A DNA stretch of 19,042 nt from RGIG4708 sp045633845 (lineage in GTDB: Bacteria > Bacillota > Clostridia > UMGS1810): NCBI GenBank assembly GCA_045633845.1, contig JAZQZC010000044.1:1-19042 (forward strand). The letters are read 5' to 3'. Position 1 is the first letter of the stretch; every line of letters starts with the position of its first letter. Shown in pieces: positions 1 through 5,591 of the stretch. Under the pieces are notes generated by a model, which made no database searches, was not told the origin of the DNA, and worked only from the letters and a program-made list of their open reading frames with translations. The translations under genes and the position numbers were made by a program.

Positions 1-5
1 AAGAT

Positions 6-257
6 AGTAATCCGAACCCGCCTGAAACGGCGTAATTTCGGTAACTTTCGGTTTGTCATCTTTGCAAGGCGACAGCCTTGCTTCATCTTCCGCACCAAAA
101 TTTACTCAAAATTCCATCTGTTTCAGGTCGAGGAATTTTAAAAGAGAGAATTTTTGGTTGCGTAAGGCAAAAACGCAGGTAATCCTTGATGGATTACCGA
201 GTATTTTAACATAACGAAAGCGAAAATTCACCTTTTAAAATCGAGGTTCGGATTATT
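6..257. repeat. Large multi-branched palindromic block, possible structured RNA or repeat
   Basis: No coding frame is convincing here. The ends pair: 6-18 is the reverse complement of 245-257 apart from one G-T pair (core AATCCGAACC / GGTTCGGATT). Inside, 21-28 pairs with 120-127 (CCTGAAAC / GTTTCAGG) and encloses a 7-bp hairpin at 64-81 with loop GACA. A second arm pairs 135-144 with 232-241 and 148-154 with 223-229, and encloses hairpins 159-177 (TGCGT/ACGCA) and 178-198 (GGTAATCC/GGATTACC). All stems are mutually compatible and give a closed multi-branch fold. The left edge is near the window start, so the element could be larger. I do not recognise a known RNA family. Whether it is transcribed, and from which strand, cannot be told. 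Confidence 0.55.
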
Positions 258-266
258 CTCTTTCGG

Positions 267-374
267 CTAGTGTGACAGGATTCGAACTCTCGATGCCTGA
301 CATCTGAAATTTTTGAAATCTTTCAGATTGTCGGTTTTGACGGGCGTCAGCCCGCCTGCAACCTGTCACACTGG
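267..374. repeat. 108-bp palindromic repeat, copy 1
   Basis: The ends pair over 13 positions (267-279 with 362-374, core AGTGTGACAGG / CCTGTCACACT, one G-T pair). Two hairpins lie inside: about 300-311 with 320-331 (GACATCTGAAA against TTTCAGATTGTC, one bulge), and CGGGC-GTCA-GCCCG at about 341-354. Read on the minus strand, it ends with GAGAGTTCGAATCCTGTC, which resembles a tRNA T-loop, but the flanking five bases do not form a proper T stem and there is no anticodon arm. A second copy with about four or five substitutions lies at 11471-11578. Copy number elsewhere in the genome is unknown. Confidence 0.7.
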
Positions 375-389
375 GATTAATAAATTAAT

Positions 390-408
390 GTAAAGTAAAA
401 AACTTTAC
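390..408. promoter_or_regulatory. Upstream dyad of the ylxM-ffh promoter
   Basis: Perfect inverted repeat GTAAAGT-N5-ACTTTAC ending nine bases before the -35 box. It shares the half-site TAAAG/CTTTA with a second dyad at 447-469. The position suggests a protein-binding operator, but no regulator is identified. Confidence 0.45.
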
Positions 409-417
409 GCAAAACTA

Positions 418-446
418 TTGACAAACAAAATAAAGTAATGTATAAT
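418..446 (+). promoter_or_regulatory. Consensus sigma-A promoter for the ylxM-ffh operon
   Basis: TTGACA at 418-423 and TATAAT at 441-446 are separated by 17 bp, a perfect match to the housekeeping consensus. Transcription would start near 452-455, about 50 bases before the ylxM start codon. It is bracketed by two dyads with the same half-site. Confidence 0.85.
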
Positions 447-469
447 GTGTAAAGTGATTTGCTTTACAC
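447..469. promoter_or_regulatory. Downstream dyad overlapping the ylxM-ffh transcription start
   Basis: Perfect inverted repeat GTGTAAAG-N7-CTTTACAC, directly after the -10 box and across the expected start site. It shares its half-site with the dyad at 390-408, centre to centre about 59 bp. Repressor binding here would block RNA polymerase. An mRNA hairpin is less likely because transcription should begin inside the left arm. Confidence 0.5.
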
Positions 470-503
470 GTTATTTTTGCTTAATATATAGGGTTGATGT
501 TAT

Positions 504-842
504 GTGAAAAATCTTGAAATTTCATATTTGATGGATTTTTATGGAAATCTGTTAAACGATAAGCAGCGCGACATAATGCAGCTTTATTATGGTGAGGATT
601 TATCACTTGCCGAAATTGCATCTGAGGTAGGCATTACCCGCCAGGGTGTCCGCGATAATATACTCAGAGCAGAAAGAGAGCTTTTGCAGTTAGAGGATGC
701 ACTGGGTCTGTGGAAAAGATTTTCACGCATTACATCAAACCTTGCAAAAGTGCGAAATATGATAAAGCCAAACGTTACAATAACCGATGAGGATTACAAA
801 ATAATAACTACGCTTATAAATGAAGTTGAAAACGATGTGTAA
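504..842 (+). CDS. ylxM: YlxM-family (UPF0122) helix-turn-helix protein, SRP-associated
   Basis: 112 residues, the normal size for the UPF0122/YlxM family. The N-terminal half (about residues 18-60) reads as a sigma-70 region 4-like helix-turn-helix, with DKQRDIMQLYY followed by LAEIASEVGITRQGVRDNI. In Firmicutes this small protein is encoded just before ffh and is linked to the signal recognition particle; its exact action is poorly settled. The start is GTG at 504, in frame with the conserved N terminus. An ATG at 502 overlaps it but is followed immediately by TGA. The AGGG at 490-493 is a modest ribosome binding site. It is the first gene of the operon and stops 14 bp before ffh. Confidence 0.9.
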   Translation: MKNLEISYLMDFYGNLLNDKQRDIMQLYYGEDLSLAEIASEVGITRQGVRDNILRAERELLQLEDALGLWKRFSRITSNLAKVRNMIKPNVTITDEDYKIITTLINEVENDV

Positions 843-856
843 AGGAGTGAGCCCCC

Positions 857-2197
857 TTGGCATTTGATAATCTTACCGAAAAATTGCAAAGTGCATTTAA
901 AAAGTTAAAATCAAAAGGTAAAATTACCGAAGCAGACCTCAAGGCTGCCATGCGTGAAGTTAAGCTTGCACTTTTAGAGGCAGACGTTAACTTTAAGGTA
1001 GTTAAAGATTTTATAAATTCTGTATCCGAAAAGGCTCTGGGTACAAATGTATTGGAAAGCCTTACCCCTGCACAGCAGATTATAAAAATAGTTAACGAAG
1101 AGCTCACCGCTCTTATGGGCGAAAAGGTTTCAAAAATACAATATTCATCACACACACCTTCGGTTGTTATGATGGTTGGTCTTCAGGGTGCAGGTAAAAC
1201 AACCACAAGTGCAAAGGTTGGTGCACTGCTCAAAAAGCAGCACAAACGCCCACTTCTTGTTGCCTGCGACGTATATCGTCCTGCAGCGCGCAAGCAGCTC
1301 AAGGTTGTGGGTGAGCAGGTAGATGTACCTGTGTTTTCTATAGACGATTGCAACGACCCTGTGGAAATTGCAAAAAAGTCTATCGAGCACGCCAAAAACT
1401 ACAGCAACGATGTAGTTATTATAGATACAGCGGGTCGCTTGCAAATTGACACCGAGCTTATGGATGAGCTGTTAAATATCAAAAATGCAACCGAGCCTGC
1501 AGAGATACTTCTTGTTATAGATGCTATGACAGGTCAGGATGCCGTTAACGTTGCATCTGGCTTTGACACAAAGCTCGATATCACAGGTGTAGTGCTCACA
1601 AAGCTTGACGGTGACACCCGAGGCGGTGCGGCACTTTCAGTTCGCGCAGTTACAGGCAAGCCAATTAAGCTTGCGGGTCAGGGCGAAAAGCTTGGTGACC
1701 TCGACTGGTTTTACCCCGACCGTATGGCGTCACGTATTCTCGGAATGGGCGATATGCTTTCTCTTATAGACAAAATTACCGAAGAATACGACGAAAAAAA
1801 GGCAGCAGAGCTTGAAAACAAAATCCGTCAAAAGTCCTTTGACCTTGACGATTATCTCGACCAGATGAATCAGATTAAAAAAATGGGTTCACTTACCGAT
1901 ATTATGGGTATGATGCCGGGCGTAGACAAAAAGGCTCTTCAAAATGTAAACCTTGATGACAAGCGTCTTGTTCATATCGAAGCAATGATTACATCGATGA
2001 CCAAAAAAGAGCGTCAGAATCCCGATATTATAAACGGCTCGCGCAAAAAGCGCATAGCTGCCGGCAGCGGAACAACCCCTGCAGAGATTAATGCTTTTTT
2101 AAAGCAGTTTAATCAGATGAAAATGCTTATGAAACAATTTAGTAATCCCAAAAAGATGAAAAAAGCCTTTGGCGGCTTTAAAGGTCTTATGAGATAA
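857..2197 (+). CDS. ffh: Signal recognition particle protein Ffh (SRP54 GTPase)
   Basis: 446 residues, the usual length. It has an N-terminal helical N domain (about 1-90). The GTPase domain carries a P-loop GLQGAGKTT near 108-116, DTAGR at 190-194 and TKLDGD at 248-253. The C-terminal M domain (about 325-440) is rich in methionine and lysine, with repeated MGMM/MKMLMKQ-type stretches, and binds 4.5S/SRP RNA and signal sequences. It targets nascent membrane and secreted proteins to FtsY at the membrane. The start is TTG at 857, placed about seven bases after the strong AAAGGAGTGA site at 841-850; the following residues match the family N terminus. It is co-transcribed with ylxM. Confidence 0.97.
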   Translation: MAFDNLTEKLQSAFKKLKSKGKITEADLKAAMREVKLALLEADVNFKVVKDFINSVSEKALGTNVLESLTPAQQIIKIVNEELTALMGEKVSKIQYSSHTPSVVMMVGLQGAGKTTTSAKVGALLKKQHKRPLLVACDVYRPAARKQLKVVGEQVDVPVFSIDDCNDPVEIAKKSIEHAKNYSNDVVIIDTAGRLQIDTELMDELLNIKNATEPAEILLVIDAMTGQDAVNVASGFDTKLDITGVVLTKLDGDTRGGAALSVRAVTGKPIKLAGQGEKLGDLDWFYPDRMASRILGMGDMLSLIDKITEEYDEKKAAELENKIRQKSFDLDDYLDQMNQIKKMGSLTDIMGMMPGVDKKALQNVNLDDKRLVHIEAMITSMTKKERQNPDIINGSRKKRIAAGSGTTPAEINAFLKQFNQMKMLMKQFSNPKKMKKAFGGFKGLMR

Positions 2198-2238
2198 CTG
2201 TTTAAATATTGTTAATATTTTATGGAGGTGAAATTAAA

Positions 2239-2481
2239 ATGGTAAAAATTCGTCTTACAAGATTGGGTTCAAAGAAAAATCCTTTTTACAGAGTAGTAGT
2301 TGCAGATTCAAGATATCCAAGAGATGGTAGATTTATCGAAGAAATCGGAACATACGATCCGCTTACAAATCCTTCTACTATCAAAATCGATGCAGAAAAA
2401 GCTGCAAAATGGTTGGCTAATGGTGCACAGCCTACAGATACTGTAAAAGAATTGCTCAAAATCAGCGGTATCACAAAATAA
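2239..2481 (+). CDS. rpsP: 30S ribosomal protein S16
   Basis: 80 residues beginning MVKIRLTRLGSKKNPFYRVV, the hallmark N terminus of bacterial S16, a small-subunit assembly protein that binds 16S rRNA. The open frame extends upstream to 2209, but the start is taken at ATG 2239 because GGAGGTG at 2224-2230 sits at the right distance and the family begins at this methionine. It lies about 40 bp after ffh and 21 bp before the KH-domain gene, the standard Firmicutes order. Confidence 0.97.
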   Translation: MVKIRLTRLGSKKNPFYRVVVADSRYPRDGRFIEEIGTYDPLTNPSTIKIDAEKAAKWLANGAQPTDTVKELLKISGITK

Positions 2482-2502
2482 TCATCCGGAGGTTGATTGC
2501 AA

Positions 2503-2733
2503 ATGAAAGAATTATTGGAATACATTGCAAAATCTTTGGTTGATTGCCCGGATGATGTGTATGTTACACAGGAAGACGGCGACAACTCAATGGTTTTAAA
2601 ATTACATGTTGCAGAAAGCGACATGGGCAAGGTTATCGGCAAGCAGGGCAGAATTGCCAAGTCTATACGCGCGGTAATGAAGGCTGCTGCAAGCCGTGAC
2701 AGCAAAAGAGTAATTGTGGAAATTGTACAGTAA
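2503..2733 (+). CDS. khpA: KhpA-type KH-domain RNA-binding protein
   Basis: 76 residues with one KH domain. The RNA-binding GxxG loop is seen in MGKVIGKQGRIAKSIRAVM (about residues 44-62). This is the YlqC/KhpA family (UPF0109), found between rpsP and rimM in many Firmicutes and known in some species to partner KhpB in RNA binding that affects cell division. I chose ATG 2503 over an in-frame TTG at 2497: CCGGAGG at 2486-2492 leaves ten bases to the ATG but only four to the TTG. A hairpin follows 35 bp after the stop codon. Confidence 0.92.
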   Translation: MKELLEYIAKSLVDCPDDVYVTQEDGDNSMVLKLHVAESDMGKVIGKQGRIAKSIRAVMKAAASRDSKRVIVEIVQ

Positions 2734-2767
2734 CAGGTATTGCCTGCTATTGAAATTCCTATGTTAT

Positions 2768-2799
2768 AAAAAGGTTCGACACTCGGTTCGAACCTTTTT
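2768..2799 (+). terminator. Intrinsic terminator or attenuator between khpA and rimM
   Basis: A 12-bp stem pairs AAAAAGGTTCGA (2768-2779) with TCGAACCTTTTT (2788-2799) across an 8-base loop, ending in five Ts. No clear promoter separates it from rimM, so it probably reduces rather than ends transcription. Confidence 0.65.
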
Positions 2800-2826
2800 A
2801 TATATCAAGCTAATTGGAGGAAAACT

Positions 2827-3327
2827 ATGGATAAAATGATAGAAATAGGCAAAATAGTAAATACTCACGGACTTAGGGGCGAGGTAAAAATTGTTCCGTG
2901 GCTTGATTTTCCCGAGATGTTTGAAATAGTCGATGTAGTATACACTAAATCAGGTGAAAAATTCACAGTTGCAAATATCCGCTATCAAAAAGCAAATATT
3001 ATAGTAAAATTTGATGAGATAGATAATATAGATAAAGCCGAAAGGTTAAAAAACAGCATTATTTATGCAGACAGAGAAATATTTGACAACCTGCCCGAGG
3101 GCACATACCTTATTGCAGATATTATAGGTCTTGATGTTACCGACGGTGAGGTAAACTACGGCAAAGTAACAGATGTTATTCAGACAGGCAGCAACGATGT
3201 GTATGTGGTGCAAAAAGAGGGTTCAAAGGAGCTTTTAATCCCTGCAATAAAAGAAGTAATACTTGATACAAACATTGAAAAGGGTGTCATAACAGTAAAG
3301 CTTCTTGACGGACTTTTGGACTTGTAA
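2827..3327 (+). CDS. rimM: Ribosome maturation factor RimM
   Basis: 166 residues, the family length. It begins with the conserved IGKIVNTHGLRGEVKI motif of the RimM N-terminal beta-barrel (about 5-22) and continues into a C-terminal PRC-barrel-like half (about 90-166, including YLIADIIGLDV and ELLIPAIKEVI). RimM binds S19 and assists maturation of the 30S head. GGAGG at 2816-2820 precedes the ATG at a good distance. It is followed 11 bp later by trmD, the usual partner. Confidence 0.95.
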   Translation: MDKMIEIGKIVNTHGLRGEVKIVPWLDFPEMFEIVDVVYTKSGEKFTVANIRYQKANIIVKFDEIDNIDKAERLKNSIIYADREIFDNLPEGTYLIADIIGLDVTDGEVNYGKVTDVIQTGSNDVYVVQKEGSKELLIPAIKEVILDTNIEKGVITVKLLDGLLDL

Positions 3328-3338
3328 ACGGAGGAAAT

Positions 3339-4070
3339 ATGAATTTTCATATACTTACACTTTTTCCTCAGATGTTTGAGGGAGTATTTGGCGAAAGTAT
3401 GCTCGCACGAGCTGCTCAAAGCGGAATACTAAGGTTTAATTTGTACAATATAAGAGACTGGGCAGGCAACAAGCACAACAGAGTTGACGACACACCCTAC
3501 GGTGGCGGCAGGGGTATGGTAATGCAGGCACCGCCTGTTTTTGATGCATATATGAGCGCCTGCCAAAAGTGCGAGGAAAAGCCATATGTAATATATATGT
3601 CACCAAAGGGAACAACCTTTACTCAGCAAAAGGCAATCGAACTGTCGCACAAAAAAGATTTGGTTATTATATGCGGTCACTACGAGGGCATAGACCAAAG
3701 GGTAATAGATGAAATTGTGGACGAGGAAATTTCAATAGGTGACTACGTGCTCACAGGAGGCGAAATTGCTGCAATGGCAGTAGTTGATTCGATAAGCCGT
3801 ATGATAGACGGCGTGCTTTCAAATGAGGACAGCTTTACCGATGAATCGCACTTTAACGGACTTTTGGAGTATCCTCATTACACCCGCCCTGCGCAGTTTC
3901 ACGGAGTATCCGTTCCCGAGGTTTTAACAAGCGGCAATCACGCAAAAATTAATGAATGGCGCCACAAGGAGTCGCTGGAGATTACAAAGCAGCGGCGCCC
4001 CGATATGTATGAGAAGTATTATAATGAGCATATCGAAGAATTTACCCCAAAGAAAAAAAGAAAAAAATAG
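3339..4070 (+). CDS. trmD: tRNA (guanine37-N1)-methyltransferase TrmD
   Basis: 243 residues. TrmD uses S-adenosylmethionine to methylate G37 next to the anticodon and so prevents frameshifting. SPOUT-fold signatures are present: YGGGRGM at 54-60, CGHYEGIDQRV at 112-122 and the knot-forming YVLTGGE at 136-142. The C-terminal domain includes LLEYPHYTRP and ends in a lysine-rich tail. GGAGG at 3331-3335 precedes the ATG. The gene closes this transcription segment; GGGGAC-type hairpin repeats begin 12 bp after its stop. Confidence 0.97.
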   Translation: MNFHILTLFPQMFEGVFGESMLARAAQSGILRFNLYNIRDWAGNKHNRVDDTPYGGGRGMVMQAPPVFDAYMSACQKCEEKPYVIYMSPKGTTFTQQKAIELSHKKDLVIICGHYEGIDQRVIDEIVDEEISIGDYVLTGGEIAAMAVVDSISRMIDGVLSNEDSFTDESHFNGLLEYPHYTRPAQFHGVSVPEVLTSGNHAKINEWRHKESLEITKQRRPDMYEKYYNEHIEEFTPKKKRKK

Positions 4071-4081
4071 TATTTTTTCTT

Positions 4082-4200
4082 CAAAAGGGGACGGTCCTTT
4101 TTTGTCAACTTTTCAAAAGGGGACGGTCCTTTTTTGTCCTTTTTTGTCAACTTTTGTTTGCAAAAAGGGGACGGTCCTTTTTTGTCAACTTTTGTTTGTC
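4082..4200. repeat. Cluster of three GGGGACGGTCC hairpin repeats
   Basis: Three copies of a unit reading CAAAAGGGGACGGTCC followed by TTTTTTGTC start at 4082, 4114 and 4161, separated by short T-rich CAACTTTT segments. Each unit can fold with AAAAAGG pairing CCTTTTT, then a T run, so the cluster may also act as a terminator for the trmD transcript. The sequence belongs to the same general GGGGAC/GTC-ended family as the hairpins at 4248-4289 and 15371-16112. Open frames crossing it translate to low-complexity KGDGPFL-type repeats and are not genes. Confidence 0.75.
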
Positions 4201-4247
4201 TTGAATATTCTCTTTCCCAAGCGACAGACATAAAATTAAATGTTTCA

Positions 4248-4289
4248 ACAAATGGGGACGCACGTGCAAGCACGAACATCCCCATTTGT
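4248..4289. repeat. GGGGA-(CGCA)-stem-(AACA)-TCCCC hairpin element, single copy
   Basis: The outer stem ACAAATGGGGA (4248-4258) pairs exactly with TCCCCATTTGT (4279-4289). An internal loop CGCA/AACA separates it from the inner hairpin CGTGC-AA-GCACG (4263-4274). Almost the same 42 bases recur at 15391-15432 and in the array there, but with the outer T-A pair changed to C-G on both arms, a compensatory change that supports a real fold. Confidence 0.8.
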
Positions 4290-4344
4290 CAAAACTTCCC
4301 CGCCCCAACGAATCAAAAAACTTGCAAAAAATGTAAAAAAACAC

Positions 4345-4373
4345 TTGCATTTTTAATTTGGATGTGATATAGT
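4345..4373 (+). promoter_or_regulatory. Promoter of rplS
   Basis: TTGCAT at 4345-4350 and TATAGT at 4368-4373 with a 17-bp spacer; the -10 is preceded by TGTGA. It closely resembles the promoter at 7591-7619, including the T run after the -35 and the TGTGATATA around the -10. Confidence 0.75.
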
Positions 4374-4379
4374 ATTAGA

Positions 4380-4432
4380 GTATGCGGGTGGTCCTCTGCT
4401 TTAGTTTGGGCATGAACACCTTGGAAATTTAT
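4380..4432 (+). promoter_or_regulatory. Structured rplS leader, candidate L19 autoregulatory leader
   Basis: The roughly 60-base 5' untranslated region between promoter and ribosome binding site contains GGGTGGTCCTCTGC and, about 20 bases on, GAACACC, whose GGTG and CACC can pair (4387-4390 with 4417-4420). L19 leader RNAs are known ahead of rplS in Firmicutes. The position and GGTG...CACC pairing fit, but I cannot test against the covariance model, so this is a tentative call. Confidence 0.4.
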
Positions 4433-4445
4433 GGAGGAATATACA

Positions 4446-4790
4446 ATGAGCGATATTATTACAAACTTAACAAAAGATCAAATCAGAACTGACCTTCCAC
4501 AGTTTAACGTTGGTGACACAATCAAAATTCACGTTAAAATTAAAGAAGGCTCAAGAGAAAGAATTCAGATGTTCGAGGGTACAGTTATTGCTAAAAAGCA
4601 CGGCGGTATCAACGAAACCTTCACAGTAAGAAGAATTTCCTACGGTGTTGGTGTTGAAAGAACATTCCCTGCTAACTCACCTAAAATTGCAGCAATCGAT
4701 GTTGTAAGAAGAGGTAAAGTTAGAAGAGCAAAACTTTACTATCTCCGCGACAGAGTTGGTAAAGCTACAAGAGTTAAAGAAAAAATCTAA
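4446..4790 (+). CDS. rplS: 50S ribosomal protein L19
   Basis: 114 residues, the normal L19 length, with the family core FNVGDTIKIHVKI, RIQMFEGTVIAKKHGG and RRGKVRRAKLYYLRDR. L19 lies at the 30S-50S interface. An upstream in-frame ATG at 4431 is rejected because GGAGG at 4433-4437 lies just beyond it and correctly serves ATG 4446. It has its own promoter and leader, separate from trmD, and a hairpin directly after the stop. Confidence 0.97.
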   Translation: MSDIITNLTKDQIRTDLPQFNVGDTIKIHVKIKEGSRERIQMFEGTVIAKKHGGINETFTVRRISYGVGVERTFPANSPKIAAIDVVRRGKVRRAKLYYLRDRVGKATRVKEKI

Positions 4791-4796
4791 TTATTT

Positions 4797-4831
4797 CAAA
4801 GAGAGCTTATGGGTAGGCTCTCTTTGTTGCT
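4797..4831 (+). terminator. Terminator or attenuator after rplS
   Basis: CAAAGAGAGC (4797-4806) pairs perfectly with GCTCTCTTTG (4817-4826), 10-base loop, followed by a weak T-rich tail. It lies only 38 bp before lepB with no clear promoter between, so partial read-through into lepB is likely. Confidence 0.7.
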
Positions 4832-4864
4832 TTGTACGGATTTTAATAAACGGAGGTTTTTGAT

Positions 4865-5578
4865 ATGGATTTTGAAAATAAAGATGCTAATGAAATAAAT
4901 CAGCCTGAGGCAAATGAGCCTGCTGAAATTAATGTTGAAATAAACGAGGATGCAGATTTGACACAAACTGATGCTGCTCGAACCACCGATGAAAACGGCG
5001 GCTTTGAAAATGCTCAAAACTACCAACAATTCGACGAATCAGATAGTAAAAAGAAAAGTATCAAAAAAGAAATTCTTGATTGGGTAGTTTCTATTGCGCT
5101 TGCAGTGGTTATTGCACTTGCTGTACGCACATACATTTTTACACTTGTGCGCGTAGACGGCGAGTCTATGGTGCCCACGCTTTCGCACGGTGACACTCTT
5201 TATACAAACAGATTTTTGTATCAGCCCAAAAACGGCGACATAATAGTTTTTCGCCCTGTAAACAGCCCCGAAACACCATATATCAAAAGAGTTATTGCAA
5301 CAGAGGGTCAGACAATATCAATTGACGAAGCAAGCAGAACAGTTACAGTTGACGGAGTTGTTTTGGACGAACCATACATTGCCGAGCCAATGCTTTCAGG
5401 CGGCAATATGCAGTATCCTCTCACAATCCCCGAGGGATATGTTTTTGCAATGGGTGACAACCGAAATCACAGCTTTGATAGCCGCAGCACAACTGTTGGA
5501 CTTGTACCTGAGGAAAATATAATAGGCGAAGCACTGTTCCGTCTTTTGCCGCTTTCCGATTTGGGAGTATTGAAATAA
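4865..5578 (+). CDS. lepB: Type I signal peptidase
   Basis: 237 residues. A single membrane segment lies at about 70-88 (LDWVVSIALAVVIALAV), followed by the catalytic serine in GESMVPTL (Ser101), the general-base lysine in IKRVIA (Lys141) and the box MGDNRNHSFDSR (196-207). It cleaves signal peptides from secreted proteins on the outer face of the membrane. The N-terminal 65 residues are strongly acidic and Asn/Glu/Asp-rich, then KKKSIKK: a cytoplasmic extension longer than in many Bacillus-type enzymes. GGAGG precedes ATG 4865. It sits between rplS and rbgA as in many Firmicutes. Confidence 0.95.
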   Translation: MDFENKDANEINQPEANEPAEINVEINEDADLTQTDAARTTDENGGFENAQNYQQFDESDSKKKSIKKEILDWVVSIALAVVIALAVRTYIFTLVRVDGESMVPTLSHGDTLYTNRFLYQPKNGDIIVFRPVNSPETPYIKRVIATEGQTISIDEASRTVTVDGVVLDEPYIAEPMLSGGNMQYPLTIPEGYVFAMGDNRNHSFDSRSTTVGLVPEENIIGEALFRLLPLSDLGVLK

Positions 5579-5591
5579 AAGGAGTTAATAT

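Noticed and set aside
267..374. Minus-strand tRNA gene
   Set aside because: A T-loop-like TTCGAAT is present, but its flanks do not pair as a T stem and there is no D arm or anticodon arm; the fold is a different three-stem shape.
3952..4367. Open frames on both strands through the trmD 3' end and GGGGACGG repeats
   Set aside because: The products are repeat translations of the KGDGPFL type with no start signals; they overlap trmD or the rplS promoter.
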